Shown: positions 1 to 13,375, numbered from the stretch's first letter. The stretch: DNA of 64,000 nt from Telmatactis stephensoni (GCA_029948255.1 JALIZF010001265.1:145217-209216); one strand, 5' to 3'. The notes: a model not told the origin generated them from the sequence alone. A program made the numbers and translations.

Positions 1-79
1 TGTGAGTAAATGACGTCATTATGACGTCGATTACTCAACCCTATCTATTGTTCTTTTAGGTTTTCAACCAAAATTTCAA

Positions 80-235
80 TAAAATAAAATAAAATAAAAT
101 AAAATAAAATAAAATAAAATAAAATAAAATAAAATAAAATAAAATAAAATAAAATAAAATAAAATAAAATAAAATAAAATAAAATAAAATAAAATAAAAT
201 AAAATAAAATAAAATAAAATAAAATAAAATAAAAT
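80..235. repeat. (AAAAT)n microsatellite
   Basis: About 30 near-perfect copies of AAAAT. It sits directly beside the start of the repeat at 254. The open reading frame across it on the minus strand is only a by-product of the repeat. Confidence 0.97.
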
Positions 236-253
236 AAGAAATAAAAAATATTA

Positions 254-1618
254 TTGCTGGGAGCGAAGCGAGCAGCAACACTATTCTTGGTGTGGGATTC
301 CTGTGCGATTTATGACGTCACCTTAATATTGATCCACGAACTCGATTTTTATGTACGGTGGTATGTTCATGGCGAACCTTGACGTCACAGGGATGAATTG
401 GGATTCCTGTGCAATTCCATTCGAGAGGTTTTATGTTTCTCGAAGTATACATGAGGGTTACAAAATGCTAAGTGTATTTTTTCGAGAGGGAATGTTCTGT
501 TACGGGTCATATTGCATATTACTGTTCGAGTCGAAGCTTGTCTACGAATCAATTCAAGCCAAGATAATAAGTATGAAGTGAGGTCGCGCTGAGAATCTCT
601 GCAATATATTTGGTTACCCTATGAAAGAAAATTTTATACTTTGTATGTGATGGAATTGTATTTGTCATTCGTTTAATCTAAAGCGTCAAATACAGTAGAC
701 AATGCGGTATCTTTGACCGTGATACAACGTACAACTAGCTTTTTAAAATCAGTTAGTTTTATAATCATTGCCAACTAACGCTAGCCGTTTGTGATTGTTT
801 GAAAAATTGCTTTTACTCAAAGTGCTAAATATTTTGAACTGTGACAGTGTGTCCGACACTGATCCTGGAGAATCATGTTTTGTAGTTCAACATTGAAGGT
901 CAACTAGCAGTGTTCGTCACACAACGCACAAGAGATAGACAAGAAACATTTCATATATCAGAGAAAGCGGTGTACTTTCGTGAGTTTTAGCACAGGCAGC
1001 CCAAGCTCTTATTCTGTGGTATTGTATTACAACGAACGATTGTTTTCTGAACTGAACATTAACGGTCATATTTTACATCCTTAAAATATTGTACTTATGT
1101 GAATATAACTGACTTAACTCGATAACATGTTGTGTCATATATTACTTGGCCGAGTTTGCAGTCATTTGGGTGAGTTTTCACTGAGTTATCCTTGTTTTGC
1201 TCCCCCCACTATAAAGAATCCCAAGGCTGCACACCAGTAGCGACACCGGCCTCCACTCATCTCTCCATAAATCCGAGAAAAATAAAACCACGGCCCAAAT
1301 TTCCCGACAGAGGCAAAGAAGAAATGCCAATGCTTCGTTCCATTACGCTCAAAGGGCCATTGCTGCCAAAACGTCCACGCTAGATCGAAAATTCTTCCAT
1401 AATCAAACCACTTTCGATTTTCTCTCAACGCTCGGGACCGACGCCATAGACACCGCCAAGCGCGAATTGTATGACGGTTAGGTTTTGTCACTAGGGGATC
1501 CCAGTTAATCAGGGATTTGTGTGCCGAAAGTGGACGCTGCCTACCCCGATTAAGAGTGACAAAACCTAACAGCTGTTTTCTGCTCGCAGCACTTCACTTT
1601 CTATTAGAAATGGCTAGT
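254..1618 (+). repeat. Interspersed repeat R1, copy 1
   Basis: This stretch is nearly collinear with 14963-15865. Both begin with GCTGGGAGCGAAGCGAGCAG and end with a block that reads CTGCTCGCAGCACTTCACTT and finishes in GGCTAGT. Copy 1 carries about 550 bp (roughly 1006-1570) in place of about 30 bp in copy 2. A diverged repeat of the tail block occurs again at about 1850-1887. A short open frame (351-581) is shared with copy 2 but is not kept intact at its 3' end, so I do not call a protein. The class is unknown; it is probably a non-autonomous transposon. Confidence 0.8.
1478..1570. repeat. Short inverted repeat inside R1 copy 1
   Basis: GTTAGGTTTTGTCACT at the left end is matched by its reverse complement AGTGACAAAACCTAAC at the right end, about 60 bp apart. 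This looks like a very small MITE. It lies in the part of R1 copy 1 that copy 2 lacks. Confidence 0.65.
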
Positions 1619-1889
1619 ATAACAAATATAAATATGAATAAATAACGCATATTCTGAAGTAATTCGAGTCACGTCTTACTGACTAAACACACAGAGAAGG
1701 TAAAAGGACTAGAATAGTCTCGTCACGTACAACAAGGCACCGGACGAAACATGCTACTCGGAGTGCAGTTATGCGGTCAAATCTACAATGGAGTCATTTT
1801 ACTGTAGTAAGATATTGATAGAAGCCGAGAAGATGCATCAGGTTGTTTTAGGCTCGCAGCATTTCACTCTGTTAGAAACGGCTAGTTTA

Positions 1890-4197
1890 ACTTATTATTT
1901 ATTTGTTTCCAGCGACTTACTCAGTTGCTAGGGCTGCAAAAAACATGACAGGACAGGACGTGCTTCTACAGCCGTACATGACACTGCTGAACAACTCCAC
2001 AAAACTTTCAGCTTTGCCTGCCGAAGCGTGCACTTATGTGCAATATGTTAATTAGTCCAATTTCGTCTTCGTTCTCTTCCCATTGATGCAACAACCATTC
2101 TGCAGTCGAGGGTATCTAGTTTCCAAAAGATCTAGTATTGAAGAAGACATAAATAAAAAAGAACTGTTTATTTAATTGTCAGTACCTTCAGTATTAGCTG
2201 CCATATCGTCTTCCTGTTGGCCAGTTATTACCCGAAGTTACTCTCGACCTTCTCTTGCATGGGGTTAGCCCGATGGATGAACAATGACAATGAACAGGAC
2301 AATCGAGTTACAACCTGCTGCGATCGTTTATCAACGGTGTTAAATGTCTTCCGATGGTTTATCAATCACAACTGACATTTTGTATCCCTGGATTTGATAT
2401 CACTCTTGATAACTGTGCATTGTAAAAGCAGTAGCAAGGTCAAAGGTGACAGTATTAAAATAGTTTCTTTAGTGAATTGTTAGATTTATACTTACGTCCG
2501 TTCTAAAACCTAGGATCCCCGCAGGGAAGTGGATTCGAGTTCGTGTTTACCGAAGAACGTGGATCGAGTCCATGTTGTCTGAAACGCTGAAATGCTGATT
2601 CAGTCTGTGTTTTCTGAAAATGCGGACTCCATGGTCAATGTTTTGCGGCTCCATTCCAGTCTAATTGAGTCCGCGTTTTACATCATCCGGGAAATATATT
2701 CATCAAACTAACGAACGATTTCGTGACATTTGTCTGGGAAAACAGTGTTATTTTGATGAGTTGTTCAGCTTGCTGTATGCTCAAGCTCATCCAGTTGTTT
2801 ATAGCCTGGCAGCATCCAGGTGCATGTCATTTGAATGCGTTATTTGAATCGAAAACGTTCTAAGACGACAAAGCCGAAAAACGGCTTAACATACACCTCG
2901 ACAAAAGTTAGGCAGTTAAGGAAAAACACATTTAGTTTTGTAGGTTATACTAGTATAGCTTTGATTTCATACTGTGTACCTTTTTTTCTACCAGCTTGTA
3001 CTGCAATTTTTTTCTTGTAAATCTCTCATTAGGAAACCGGTTTTTCAATTTTTTTTCTACCTATGTGTGTGTGTGTGTGTGTGTCGAGTTTAGTTTAGAT
3101 TTTTTGGGGTGGTTAGGTGCTTGCAGGATTTTTTTCGGACAATATCTCTGCGCTTTCTCTACGATTTCTAATGTCCACCCCTAAGACATTATTTATGGTT
3201 AACCACAGGGAGCACGGTTTGATGACTTTAAAGAAAAAAATAAGATCACGTAGCAGACGGATAATCTAAAATTGTAACTCAATACACTAATATTCCAGAC
3301 AATCAGTCCTGTACGTAATACAACACCAGTGTACGTACCGCGTAATTCGCCTTCCCAAAGTTCCCAGAATTCATTACGATTTAGCGCGCGTAAGCAAGGT
3401 CAGGGTAAAAAGTGTTAAAGCAAGACATAGATATCCTGAATAAATTCAATAGAAAACGAGTGTAATACTTTCAGATTCCGATAAAAGTGCATAAGAAGGG
3501 CTGTGAGAAAATTCCCTAAAGGTTCTACTACTCCCGAAATGACATAATCAAGGTTTTTCTTATGTATAAAATGCAAGAGTTTCCAATGAATGCCATCATT
3601 TCTGAGACTTCTTAATATTTTTCCCCTGACCTGGCTTGCACGCGCACCACGTAAAGAATTAAATTCTGAGAAACTACCGGATTGGGCATACCCACATATT
3701 CAAATTCAAATAACTGACGGCTAAGTGTAACGCTCGCGCTGATTTGATTTGAGTTGATTTGAGTTGAGTTGAGTTGAGTTGAGCTGAGCTGAGTTGAGTT
3801 GAGTTGAGTTGAGTTGAGTTTGTTTTGTTATCACTGTTTTGATTTATTAGCTTCGCCGTGAATATATGCTTACATAGCCTTGATCTCTTTAAGAGAAATT
3901 CAATTTATTGTTGTCCGCAGGTTTCCTGAGTTTTGTACATTTTATTTGTATTCCCCCAGCAGTTTTTGCCCATCAATATGAGTTTAGAATTTACCTTCCC
4001 CCCCCCCCCATTTTATGCCGCACTGTTTTTGCTTACAAAGTACCAAAAAGTTATCAATGTCCTTCATTCAGATTTTCATTCGTACAGGTGTTACTGCTGG
4101 GTTCCCTGTGGTCCTTGGCGCGCGTGCGCAGTGTGAAAATTAAAAAGAAAAGTGAAAATTGAAAAGAGAAGAAAAATAATAATAATACATAACATCA
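1890..4197. other. Gene-free stretch 3' of SLC22 gene A
   Basis: No convincing exon on either strand. It holds a short (GT)n run at about 3063-3083 and a (GAGTT)n/(GAGCT)n minisatellite at about 3745-3820. An AATAAA on the minus strand at about 3904-3909 could be the poly(A) signal of gene A, which would give a 3' UTR of about 290 nt. Confidence 0.6.
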
Positions 4198-7100
4198 TTA
4201 CTTATTAGCATCAGATTGGTTCTGATTCAAACTGTCAAGGTCTAGTTCTTCTTCTTTCTCTGGTTGTTGAAAAACTTCTTGTATTGGCTGGTTATTCGTT
4301 TCTTTCAAGGTCAGACACAAAAAAGCAGAAATAAAAGCGTTGACTCCCATGATTCCATAGGGCAGGAGAGGATGTACACGGAACTGTGAACGTTTCCAAA
4401 AACATAGAATTAAATTTCAAGAAAAAAGAGGAACATATCAACAAATCCTTTTAATGGCAAGAGAAAATGAGGTAACATTTGGCCCTAGACCGGAAAATAC
4501 AGCGGCCTTTTACGAATCCCATATAGAAAGAAGTGTATTTTGAAGGCTTTTTGGTTTACTTTGGAAAATTTATGAATTTCATTCCAAAACCGGTTTTACC
4601 AAGTTTGCAAGCTTTGAAAACCGGATGCTGGCACACCTGCACACTTATACTCCTGGGTTTCACAGACCATCATTTTCAATCTCGTTGGAATTTTCATCTG
4701 CACACAGAGAAATTTTCAACAGAAATTCTTTGGTTGAAAGCACATGGTGGTCAAACATTGATCATCATTTGAAGCAGATAATGAGATTCATTGACATTGA
4801 AACCCAGCAATTTCTTGCTACTTAAAATAATCTTAAGCGCCAAGCAAATCACGTAGACATCAATACCAGTTTTTCGCTCTCTTAGTATTATGGTCTCTCG
4901 AGACCTAAACTAACCATACCATGCAGGCATTGACTTACCAGATAAGTGACATATGCGGAGGCCATTGCACCAATGCAAGTGAAACAAGTTGATGATCCTT
5001 GGGCAACGTTTCTAGTTTCATGATCAAAATGTGAAATATAGAATATATAGCTTATCTCAAAAAGGTCGTCGGTTTCTGCAAAGTACATCTGCTACATGAC
5101 TATATATATGTACGCAAAAACGATAACTAAACTCGATAACTAATGTTTCGGGCCTAGACCCTCGCCTCGCCTACAGCTTGTGCTCTTCCTACATTTCTTA
5201 AATGCATGCTGTCGTCACTTCCTACGTTCTTTATTATTGAAAGGAGTATGGAAAAAGATGTACTATTGTTAATTACCTTACGACTGTAGGATATAGTTCT
5301 GCAGTCATCAAACATATACCATCGTAAGATATCGTAATGAAAAACTTGGCCAATACCATCGACATCAAAATCTTCCCAGCTAGAAACCCTACAAAACAAC
5401 GAAAGCATCTCCTTTAGAATTGTTAACATGAGAGCAGTTCACTAGGTGACTCAAACGTCACGCGCATTCTTATCGGCAAAACATCGGCAATCGAATGTGA
5501 CGTGCATGTTGCTAAACATTTGGGCTATTTCAAAATCTCGTCCGGGTTTCCTATAGTTGTTAACAGTTCTACAAATAGTAAAAATGCGTAGCATCAAATA
5601 ACAACACGTGACGCGTGTGTCTCAGTGCCATGCTTAGGCTGTCGACCGCTGTTAATGAGCAGAAACTAATGGTAATGTCACTCCCAAATGTTTACCTTGT
5701 TGCAGACTTGTCTCAATTTATTGCTTTCCCAAATTCTTTCCCCTTGGAAACTAGAAATCTTTGTTAGAAATGCTTTCAGTGGTCCTTCATCTGCTGGCAC
5801 TCACACTCACTACTCTTCATGAATTAAATAGATGTTTTACATACAACACTCAACTCGCATGTTGATTGCTAAGGTAGGAAAAACCGGATAACCCGGAGAA
5901 TAAACCCTCGTGGCATGGTAAAGAACAACACATCAAACAAACTCAGCTCACATATGATCCAGCGCCAGAGCTGGGACTCGAACCCAGACCACAGCGGTGA
6001 ATGGCCAGTGCTTTCACCACTAGGCAACCATGCCTAGTCAACATTAAAAAAGTTTTTTTTTTTCTGGCAAAAAAATATGTTCCATCTGAATTAGCATGAT
6101 TGCTCAATGAAATTATATTGATACCTGTACTCCCATTGTCATAAAGTGTCAGAACCACGGATCCTAAAGAGGATAAAGCAGCCATGATTTCACAAATTAC
6201 CACGCTTCTTTTGCGACCAAATCTGCAACAGATTAGTTGTGTAACGAGAACATAAGCAGATCGATGTGACTTACAAAAGAAAGGGAAAACACAGTCGATC
6301 TATTATACCTGTTATGAAAATAGATTGCACATGCAGTGCTGGCAAGTTCTGAAATTCCTACGAGAAACCAGTTAAAGTAGATACTGCCTCCCACATTTGG
6401 TGCAATTAGATGCAAACCATCGTACATCAAGGCGTTCACAAACCTACAGAAATAAATTTTAAGTGGAATTGTTATAGAGGCTTTAGGCAACCACGTGATG
6501 GCGGCGGCCATATTGGATAGCAGGGACAAAATGATTTTTTTAAAATTAGAAAGAATCCCAGTCCTTGTGAAAAACAGATTCTTTTCATAGTGTGGGGAAA
6601 GTTTTGTGTTCTATTGAGGCCTATAACTGCATTTTTAGGTTTTACTTGTTGTCCAAGCTTTCGCCGATCTACGGCATCATCAGGGACATCAGATTCTTTT
6701 TTGTTTTGTTTTTTGTTGTTGTTGTTGTGCAATTCAACGTGGATACTGTAGTGGAAAAAGGAATAGCGTGTTGTTGTTGTATTTTTATATTATTACTTTT
6801 TTTTACTACGTACCAAGTATACCACACTACCAACGTAGTTACTTTATATCCAGGACTAAACAACAATCTTATGTCTCCCAATGATACTTTTTTTTCGCGT
6901 TCAAAAGTTGGCAGTTGGACATCATCCTCGAGAGCTTTCTTGTTTATCTTTGCAATAGTTCTTAATGTTTTCGATGCTTGTTTTAAACGCTTTTTGACTA
7001 TCAGCCATCGAAGAGATTCTGGAACGAACCTGGACAAAATGAGAATTGAGAAAACTGTTTAGATTGATAATTAATGTCTATTTCATTTGGCTCCCCTCCC

Positions 7101-9369
7101 AAAAATTGCACATATTATTCTCTTCGTTTTGTTGTTTGGTTTGTAATAAGGTATGCAGCTACTTGGTTGGCGGTTTGTTTGTTTGCATGTTTTTTTGTTT
7201 GTTTGTTTGTTTGTTTGTTTGTTTGTTTGTTTGTTTGTTTGTTTGTTTGTTTGTTTGTTTGTTTTAGCCTCACTTATTGGACGTGGTCTTAATGGTTTAG
7301 CTGAATTTTTACCCAACTCTCTTTCGGTCGCGGCCAAGAACCTTTTTGAAGGTGTAGTTTGTATCATTCCTCACATCTCAGCATTGAGTAAGTTTAAATC
7401 AGATTAAAACAAGCAGTTCAGTGTAGTTACCAGTATGCTGTCAAAACAGGGACTCCACTCAGCGATACAATTAAAGTCAAAGTTCTCCATTCTCGTACAA
7501 GGTAGCCAATCCCAGCAATTATGATGAACCCAAGTCCATACGAAAACCACAAACCGTTGCCCATAGGTGAACGATACTTGATTCCAACATATTCCACGAC
7601 AAGGACTAGAGCAATACACAGAATGCTCGCTAAAGCAAGACAAAAACAAAACAAAACAAAACAAACTTTGTAGCTAAAAAAGTATTAATGAGAATGCATT
7701 CAAGGTTTGAGTTCTTATACTTAGTAAATTATTCTCTTCTCTATTCTTGCTCTACAGTGGACACTAGTAAAAAACGTCTGCGCATGCGTGCAAATTACGA
7801 TGTATTCTTGAGAAATGTGTGAGTTTTAACTTGAAATGAAATGCTCCTGTTCTCGGTGTATATAGCTATTTCAAAAAAGGTTGACGGGGCGAACGGCGAA
7901 TGGCGATCGGTGATTGGTGATTGCACGACCGAAAGGATCTGTAGTCACGCTGTCAGACCGCTATCCGACGCGGAATTATGAATTGCCTATCGACCACTTT
8001 GTCCAGTAAGGTCTTTACTGCATGGTACCAGCATTGTTTGGGTATTTAGTTAATGAAAATGAATCAATTCTTGTTACCCTAAAATTCCTTTTGGTCGTGC
8101 AATCACCAATCGCCGATTGCCATTCGCCATTCGCCCTTCAACCTTTTTGAAATAGCTATACTTAAAGTTTCTCTTGTACACTTTTGTGAGACGAAGATAT
8201 TGCATTATTAAGGACGATATGTAAATACCGGCCCTAAGTTTCAAGAATTGATCCTACGTTTGACATTTTGTGAAAACCATTGTTGAAGGCAAGCATAAAG
8301 GCGAAATTTGAATAAGTTTACAAAAGCACAAAGACATGACTACGAGCATGCGCAGACACTTTTCACTAGTGTTTCTACCGAGTCCGTTTAAAATCTCAAG
8401 TTATGTACGTAAATACTGACGTCATCTGAAATTCCTTGCGCGTTAGCGGGAATGGATGGGAAGAGGGATGGGGGGGGGGGGGATGAGGGAGGGAAGGGGG
8501 AGGGAAGGGAGGGAGGGGTAAAAGAAGGACTAGCCAGCTCATGGATAGCTACTCAAAGGAATTTATAGACTTATTCATTTAGCTTTCTATTTGTCAACTT
8601 GATGATATCCTAAGTACATAAGATGAATTGTAAGATATCTTTTTTTGGATGTAACTTACAATAGGCAATCCCAATGAAAAACATGGGAATCCCAGACATC
8701 AAGTAACTTTGTGCAAATCTGACCAACATCAAGAGACTGCTTATAGCAAAACCATAAGCAAACAAGGTCATTTTTCTTCCAAATTTATCGGATATAATAC
8801 CAGCAAAAACTGCACCAACGAGACCTCCTAAAGTTTTGCTGGTGATTATATATTGTGCGTATGTGGATTTATCGCATACCAAATTGAACTGAAAAAGAAG
8901 AGAGTAGAACTTGTAAACTAAACACTCATTACCGAGTGAATGAGAACGTGAGTGAGTCCCACTCCGCAGATTTGCGATTTACGATTTGAGAATCATTTAA
9001 ATTACCACTGATATACACAGGTATGGTACTTTTACATTTGTTTAACGTATCAGTACTCACATGCTATACTAGAAATTTCCCATTAACTCAACTTACCTGT
9101 GTAACAAGAGAAGTATACTCATCTACAAACTTCCAGTCCTGTCGAGGAATTCCACATCTGTAGTGGTAGTTCTGTTCACCAGGACCTACCGACCCTGTAA
9201 TGTTACAGACTGTACTGTTATTGACACATTCCCATCTTGGTTCTGCTACGAGGAAATAAGTGGTGGCACCAGTAAGCGCTCCCCAACACAGAATAGCATA
9301 CACGGCAAATATCAACAGTAGGACTTGGTAGAGACCAAAGTTTCCAATCTTGTTGAAGAGGGTTTCCAT
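4198..9369 (-). CDS. SLC22-type organic cation/anion transporter, gene A
   Basis: This is a major facilitator superfamily carrier of the SLC22 type, a 12-helix plasma-membrane transporter of organic ions. Nine exons in coding order: 9369-9097, 8888-8660, 7629-7431, 7029-6814, 6443-6309, 6222-6125, 5388-5277, 5011-4939, 4383-4198. All junctions are GT-AG and all phases agree, giving about 506 residues. Family marks: an N-terminal helix after GNFGLYQ; a large Cys-rich extracellular loop with several N-glycosylation sites (about 41-90); FNLVCD; the MFS loop motif SDKFGRK (about 124-130); PESLRWL (about 237-243); FGRK again at about 352-355; AELYPTVVRN (about 413-422); and an acidic cytoplasmic tail. 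The exon open frame runs back to an acceptor at 9425 with no stop, so an upstream exon could add residues; I chose the Met just before the first helix because that is where the family starts. The substrate cannot be inferred. Confidence 0.93.
5905..6037 (-). repeat. tRNA-derived SINE, copy 1
   Basis: On the minus strand this reads as a tRNA-like head with an A box-like segment and a B box (GGGTTCGAGTCCC), followed by a tail shared with 20305-20435 (the TTGTTTGATGTGTTGTTC part). It lies in the intron between exons 6 and 7 of SLC22 gene A. It is not a working tRNA gene: the acceptor stem does not close. Confidence 0.75.
7189..7265. repeat. (TTTG)n microsatellite
   Basis: About 18 copies of the TTTG tetranucleotide in an intron of SLC22 gene A, between exons 3 and 4. 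The several overlapping open frames here come from the repeat. Confidence 0.97.
7761..8371. repeat. Nested fold-back elements in SLC22 gene A intron 2
   Basis: Outer inverted arms lie at about 7761-7788 and 8345-8371 (ACTAGT...GTCTGCGCATGC against GCATGCGCAGAC...ACTAGT). Within them is a 300-bp element at 7861-8160 with about 70-bp inverted ends that begin TATAGCTATTTCAAAAAAGG. The same terminus occurs at 33049-33322 and as a single end near 41504-41526, so the inner element belongs to a repeated family. No coding capacity. Confidence 0.85.
8460..8522. repeat. G-rich purine tract
   Basis: A run of about 14 G followed by GGGA/GGGAGG repeats in intron 2 of SLC22 gene A. The G runs could form a quadruplex on the plus strand, which is the non-coding strand for this gene. 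Low-complexity DNA otherwise. Confidence 0.8.
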
Positions 9370-9425
9370 GGTGACGTCCTTTAAGTCACTTGCATCCGCC
9401 AGACGACTTTCAGCGATGTGGATAT

Positions 9426-10600
9426 CTAGAAATACGGGCACTTTAATATCGTACTTGAGAAAATTAAGGTATTTCAGCACCAAACTCAAACTAGCGTGAC
9501 TTACTCGTACAAAGTCAATTCATGGATAAAGTTTACTGTGTTTGCGTGCTTCCTTAATTGAACTAATCGTTTCAATTATCAGACCCGCGCGTGTCAATAA
9601 GCAAGCTGCTGGTCCACGTGACTAGGAAGGTAGTCCTCATTTCGACTGAATGTAATGATTCTAAGTTTAATAAAGTCCTCAATAATCGCTAGTGAATCAA
9701 CGGATGCGTCGAGTTTGGGCTACCTGTGGTTCTATTATTGCGCAGTCAGCCCTTGCGCAAAAATCAGAGGAAAACATTTTAGGAAGGCCTGAAAGATGGA
9801 AAAGAGAAAAGAAAAAAATTAAGGAAATAATGATTTGGAGTGAAAAAAAGAAAAAAAACAATTTGTCTCTACGAATGACGTAGCAGTAAAATTTTGGTAC
9901 TTATAGTAGTCCAGTCTGAACAATAGCCATTGTTGTGTAGATTTATTGTTAAATCGTCCTTTGAGAATCACTGGTGCACGTGACGAGAAAGTTGCGCTAA
10001 TGAACCCATCTTAGAATTCAGTAACATTACATTTTGCAAATAAGATTGGGTATTAATAGAATGAACATTTGTCTGATTATGTATCTTTAAACCAAAATGG
10101 GCTTACTCATTGACTTATATTTTCTCCTCGATATCCCTATATTCACGTCGATGACTTCTAAAATTTATATGAATAAAAAAGCTTGACTTTTGACTCTGAT
10201 TTCTGTGTGCTTTCTGTTATGCTTTTTCGTTGATATCTTCAATAAGCTTTACTACAACTTCGAAGGGTTTTGAGCAATGAATGGTTATATAAATCTAGAG
10301 TTTAGAATAAATACGTGGATTCTATATTTCAAATACAATCTGATCGAGAAGAATAAGCATATATGCAAGCTGTAAAATCTTGGGAAAAAGCTGCAAAATG
10401 GTGTCAAAACCGAAGATGAACTGAGTACGTTTAGGGATATAAGCTATTAGCTTGCATTGGCTATTTTATTTATTGATAGATTCATGATATAGCAACATCG
10501 AATTACAACATAGACGAGCATTATTAACAACTTACATTCAATAATCTGCCAAATACATGTTCTGTCTATCGATAATCATGTATGTACAGGTGTAATAAAA
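9426..10600. other. 5' flank of SLC22 gene A, no gene recognised
   Basis: This stretch should hold the promoter and any first exon of gene A, but I see no clear TATA box or a first exon that I can defend. The first 40 bp beyond the exon resemble the matching region of gene B, so the duplication included this flank. Confidence 0.5.
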
Positions 10601-11410
10601 CACTTTATTATATGGCACAAACTACTTCCGGTGAATTCGCGCGCTCTGATTGGCTGTTTGACGGTCTGGATCCCCCCGTAATGCCCGTGGGCGATTACGG
10701 AAAATAACCCGGACCGCAAACTATTTTGAAAACACAGCAAGAATTAACTTGCAACGCATCGTTCAAACAATTTTTCAAAACGAAAAATAGCTAAAACTAA
10801 CAAAAATTAATACTAAACTACTTTCAATCCATTCTAATAGATTTTAAAAAGAAAACTTTTACTCATCGAGCTATATAATTATATTTTTTAATTATAAGAA
10901 AACAAATCTCGTACGGTACAAAAACTTCACAGTCAAATAAAGGACGTCATTCTTCACAAAAATGCTTTCATTCTGAGCTAAACAATCATAGATTAAACTT
11001 ACAGTTTTGAGTTATTTCAATCCTGCAAACTACCTCGACGAACTCGATCTGGAGTCAATGTCAAATGTTTTTTTCTCTTTTTGAGGCCCAAAGTAAACTT
11101 GAGATTACGTGTTATCTCCAAGTCTTTAGTAGCAACTTCACCGAAATCTTTACGAGAAAACACAAATTTTTGGTCCAGTTTATGTCGTTTATAATGTTTG
11201 GAAAACGCACCATGAGTCCATCACAAGTTGACAAACCAATCCTGTCGGTAAGCTTATCGTGTCAAAGTAAAAAATGCGGTGTTGATTTTGGCTCTAAAGG
11301 TCCACTTTATAATTTCAAATCAGCTTCAAAAGTTATCAAAAAAGACTCTTCTTCTTTCTTTGAAAAGGTAATGCTGACAGAAATCTTTGTTTGTGAATCA
11401 TTTCCAAAAT

Positions 11411-11894
11411 AGACCACTTCACGCTGTCGGCCGCCATTTTGAATTGGGACAAACACGCCAGAATTATTAGAAATTCCCATCACTTTGACTTTCCGTAACT
11501 CCGCTCTTTTCTGATGGATTTTCAAAATTTAAACTTTAATAAACAGCAGCTATAAACATCAGTTGTGGGACTGAAAATAAAAGCAATGGAAGTGTTTTAA
11601 CTAAATTTTTTGAGACACCCTGGTTTTCACGAATGGTTCTAATAATTTCGAAAATTCGCGCGCCGAATGTTTTATTTGGAAAACAAAAATTCTTTTTTCT
11701 CAAAAAATAGCTTTCTAATTTTCATTACAGTAAGAGACCTAAAAAAGATCGACGCTACCTTTTCAAAAAGTGCGAAATTTCGAAAATCCATCAGAAAAGA
11801 GCGGAGTTACTGGAAGTCAAAGTGATGGGAATTTCTAATAATTCTGGCGTGTTTGTCCCAATTCAAAATGGCGACCGACAGCGTGAAGTGGTCT
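11411..11894. repeat. Fold-back element with about 113-bp arms
   Basis: The left arm (11411-11523) and right arm (11781-11894) are near-perfect reverse complements. The outer ends read AGACCACTTCACGCTGTCGG and its complement, followed inward by a CGCCATTTTGAATTGGGACA-like block. About 257 bp of AT-rich DNA lies between the arms. Confidence 0.88.
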
Positions 11895-11924
11895 ATTACT
11901 AGCCTGAGTATCAGGCCCTCTGGA

Positions 11925-11990
11925 GTGGGGAGGGGAGGGGAGGGGGAGGGAAAGGGGAAGGGGACTGGGGAGAGGGGAAAGGGAAAAGTA
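11925..11990. repeat. G/A-rich low-complexity tract
   Basis: GGGGA and GGGAGGG repeats lie just outside the right arm of the fold-back element at 11411-11894. The open frame here is rich in Gly, Glu and Lys only because of this tract. Confidence 0.8.
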
Positions 11991-12159
11991 TTACCGTCTT
12001 TGAATTTGACATTTTCGCTTCATTTGTGCCATTCTTGATCGTTTGCAAACGTGCAAAAAGGCGCGAATCGTAGACGCGCGCGCTCCTATAAACCGGAAGT
12101 AAAATATCGAAATGCTAAAAAAAAGAGATAACAATTGAAAAAATTGCCATATAATAAAC

Positions 12160-12305
12160 AACTTATTAAACTCGGTTGCTCGGTCTGTACAAAGAAATAT
12201 CAGACCTCGGTCTTGATTGTACGGACCTCGCCTACGGCTCGGTCCGTACGGCCAAGACCTCGGTCTGATATTTCTCTGTACAGACCTCGCGCTCGTTTAA
12301 CAAGT
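12160..12305. repeat. Short fold-back element
   Basis: The segment around 12183-12217 (GTCTGTACA...ATATCAGACCTCGGTCTTG) is mirrored at about 12260-12292, with a 45-bp centre that is itself partly palindromic (CGGACCTCGCCTACGGCTCG). This is a small MITE of unknown class. Confidence 0.75.
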
Positions 12306-12589
12306 AGTTAAAACTGAATGATCATTTGAGATGCTAACTAGCCATCATGTCGGATGCCGACATTAAAAGACAAATTACACTAAATACACCAGTTTATATA
12401 TAAAACTCTGACAGTTTTCCATACCTTATTTAATTTTAATTACTGAACACGCCAGGAGTCATTTAAGTTTATTCAATTTTGATAAAATTTACGAAGAAAG
12501 AGATTAATTAAAGTTCTTAAAGATCAAAGACTGTACAGTAGAACATTCGCTAACAATTAATTACGTCTCTATAACGTTCCGCCATCGAT

Positions 12590-13040
12590 CCGATGCACAC
12601 ATTATTTACTGTATGTATTCTGAAACCTCTGTACAACGACCAGCATTTGCCATTCCAGCCACCAATCCAATCCGTACATTTCCTCCTTAAAGAAACCTCT
12701 GTACAATGGCCACATCTCTACAACGTCCAACATCTCCTCCCCTCCATCAATCAGGCCTACTCCGGGCCCTAAAATCGCCGTAATTTTGGGCGATCGTAGG
12801 CGATTTTAGGCGATTTAAGCAAAATTATACCCAAAGATGCTCAAAACTTAAGGCGATTTTGGGCGATTTTAGGACCCGGAATAGGCCTATCATTCCTATC
12901 TATACATTTACTCTATATCGAAACCTCTGTACAATGACCACCTCTCTTCAGTGACAAGTATTTTCCATCCCCTTCATCATCAATCCTGTCCATACATTTT
13001 CTCTATATTGAAATCTCTGTACAACGTCAACTTAATCGGT
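12590..13040. repeat. Diverged tandem repeat interrupted by a small MITE
   Basis: The phrase AAACCTCTGTACAAYGRCCA recurs with substitutions at about 12620, 12690, 12920 and 13010, which points to an old tandem array. A hairpin-like insert at about 12750-12890 (ends AGGCCTAYTCCGGGYCCTAA and its complement) interrupts it. Confidence 0.6.
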
Positions 13041-13375
13041 TCATACGATGTGTTGCAGCAAAATGTTCGAATGTTAATTAGAATCCATTTTCTCTCCCAC
13101 TCGTCTTTCTTTCTGTTTATTTTTGCGTTAATTTCGTCTTTTGGGTTTTGGAAAATGTGTACCTTTTGTAATGTTTTATCTCTATCTTTGTTTAGTCTTT
13201 TGTAAATCTACTGCATCTGATTTTAACCAAAGACATACTCTTCGCCGCATAAACTAAACCAGCACCTGCCCAGACAATTTTGGTTTGTAGGACAAGGTCG
13301 TCTTTAAGATTTATTTTCTTGTACTTAATAGAATAATGGCCTTTTTCTTGGTTTTCTTCGCTTGTCATTGAGAGT

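Larger units (their letters stand above)
10602..12162. repeat. Composite repeat with weak inverted ends
   Basis: TTTATTATATGGCA near 10602-10617 is mirrored by TGCCATATAATAAA near 12147-12162, and both ends carry a CTTCCGG/CCGGAAG motif further in. A better fold-back element lies inside at 11411-11894. No transposase was found. I read this as a non-autonomous DNA transposon; the borders are uncertain. Confidence 0.45.

Noticed and set aside
45..281. 78-codon frame of Phe, Ile, Leu and Tyr
   Set aside because: Translation of (AAAAT)n.
1186..1491. 101-codon minus-strand frame rich in Trp and Arg
   Set aside because: No family marks, lies in repeat R1 DNA, and another frame is open on the other strand.
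7046..7407. Cys/Phe/Val-rich frames
   Set aside because: Translation of (TTTG)n inside an SLC22 gene A intron.
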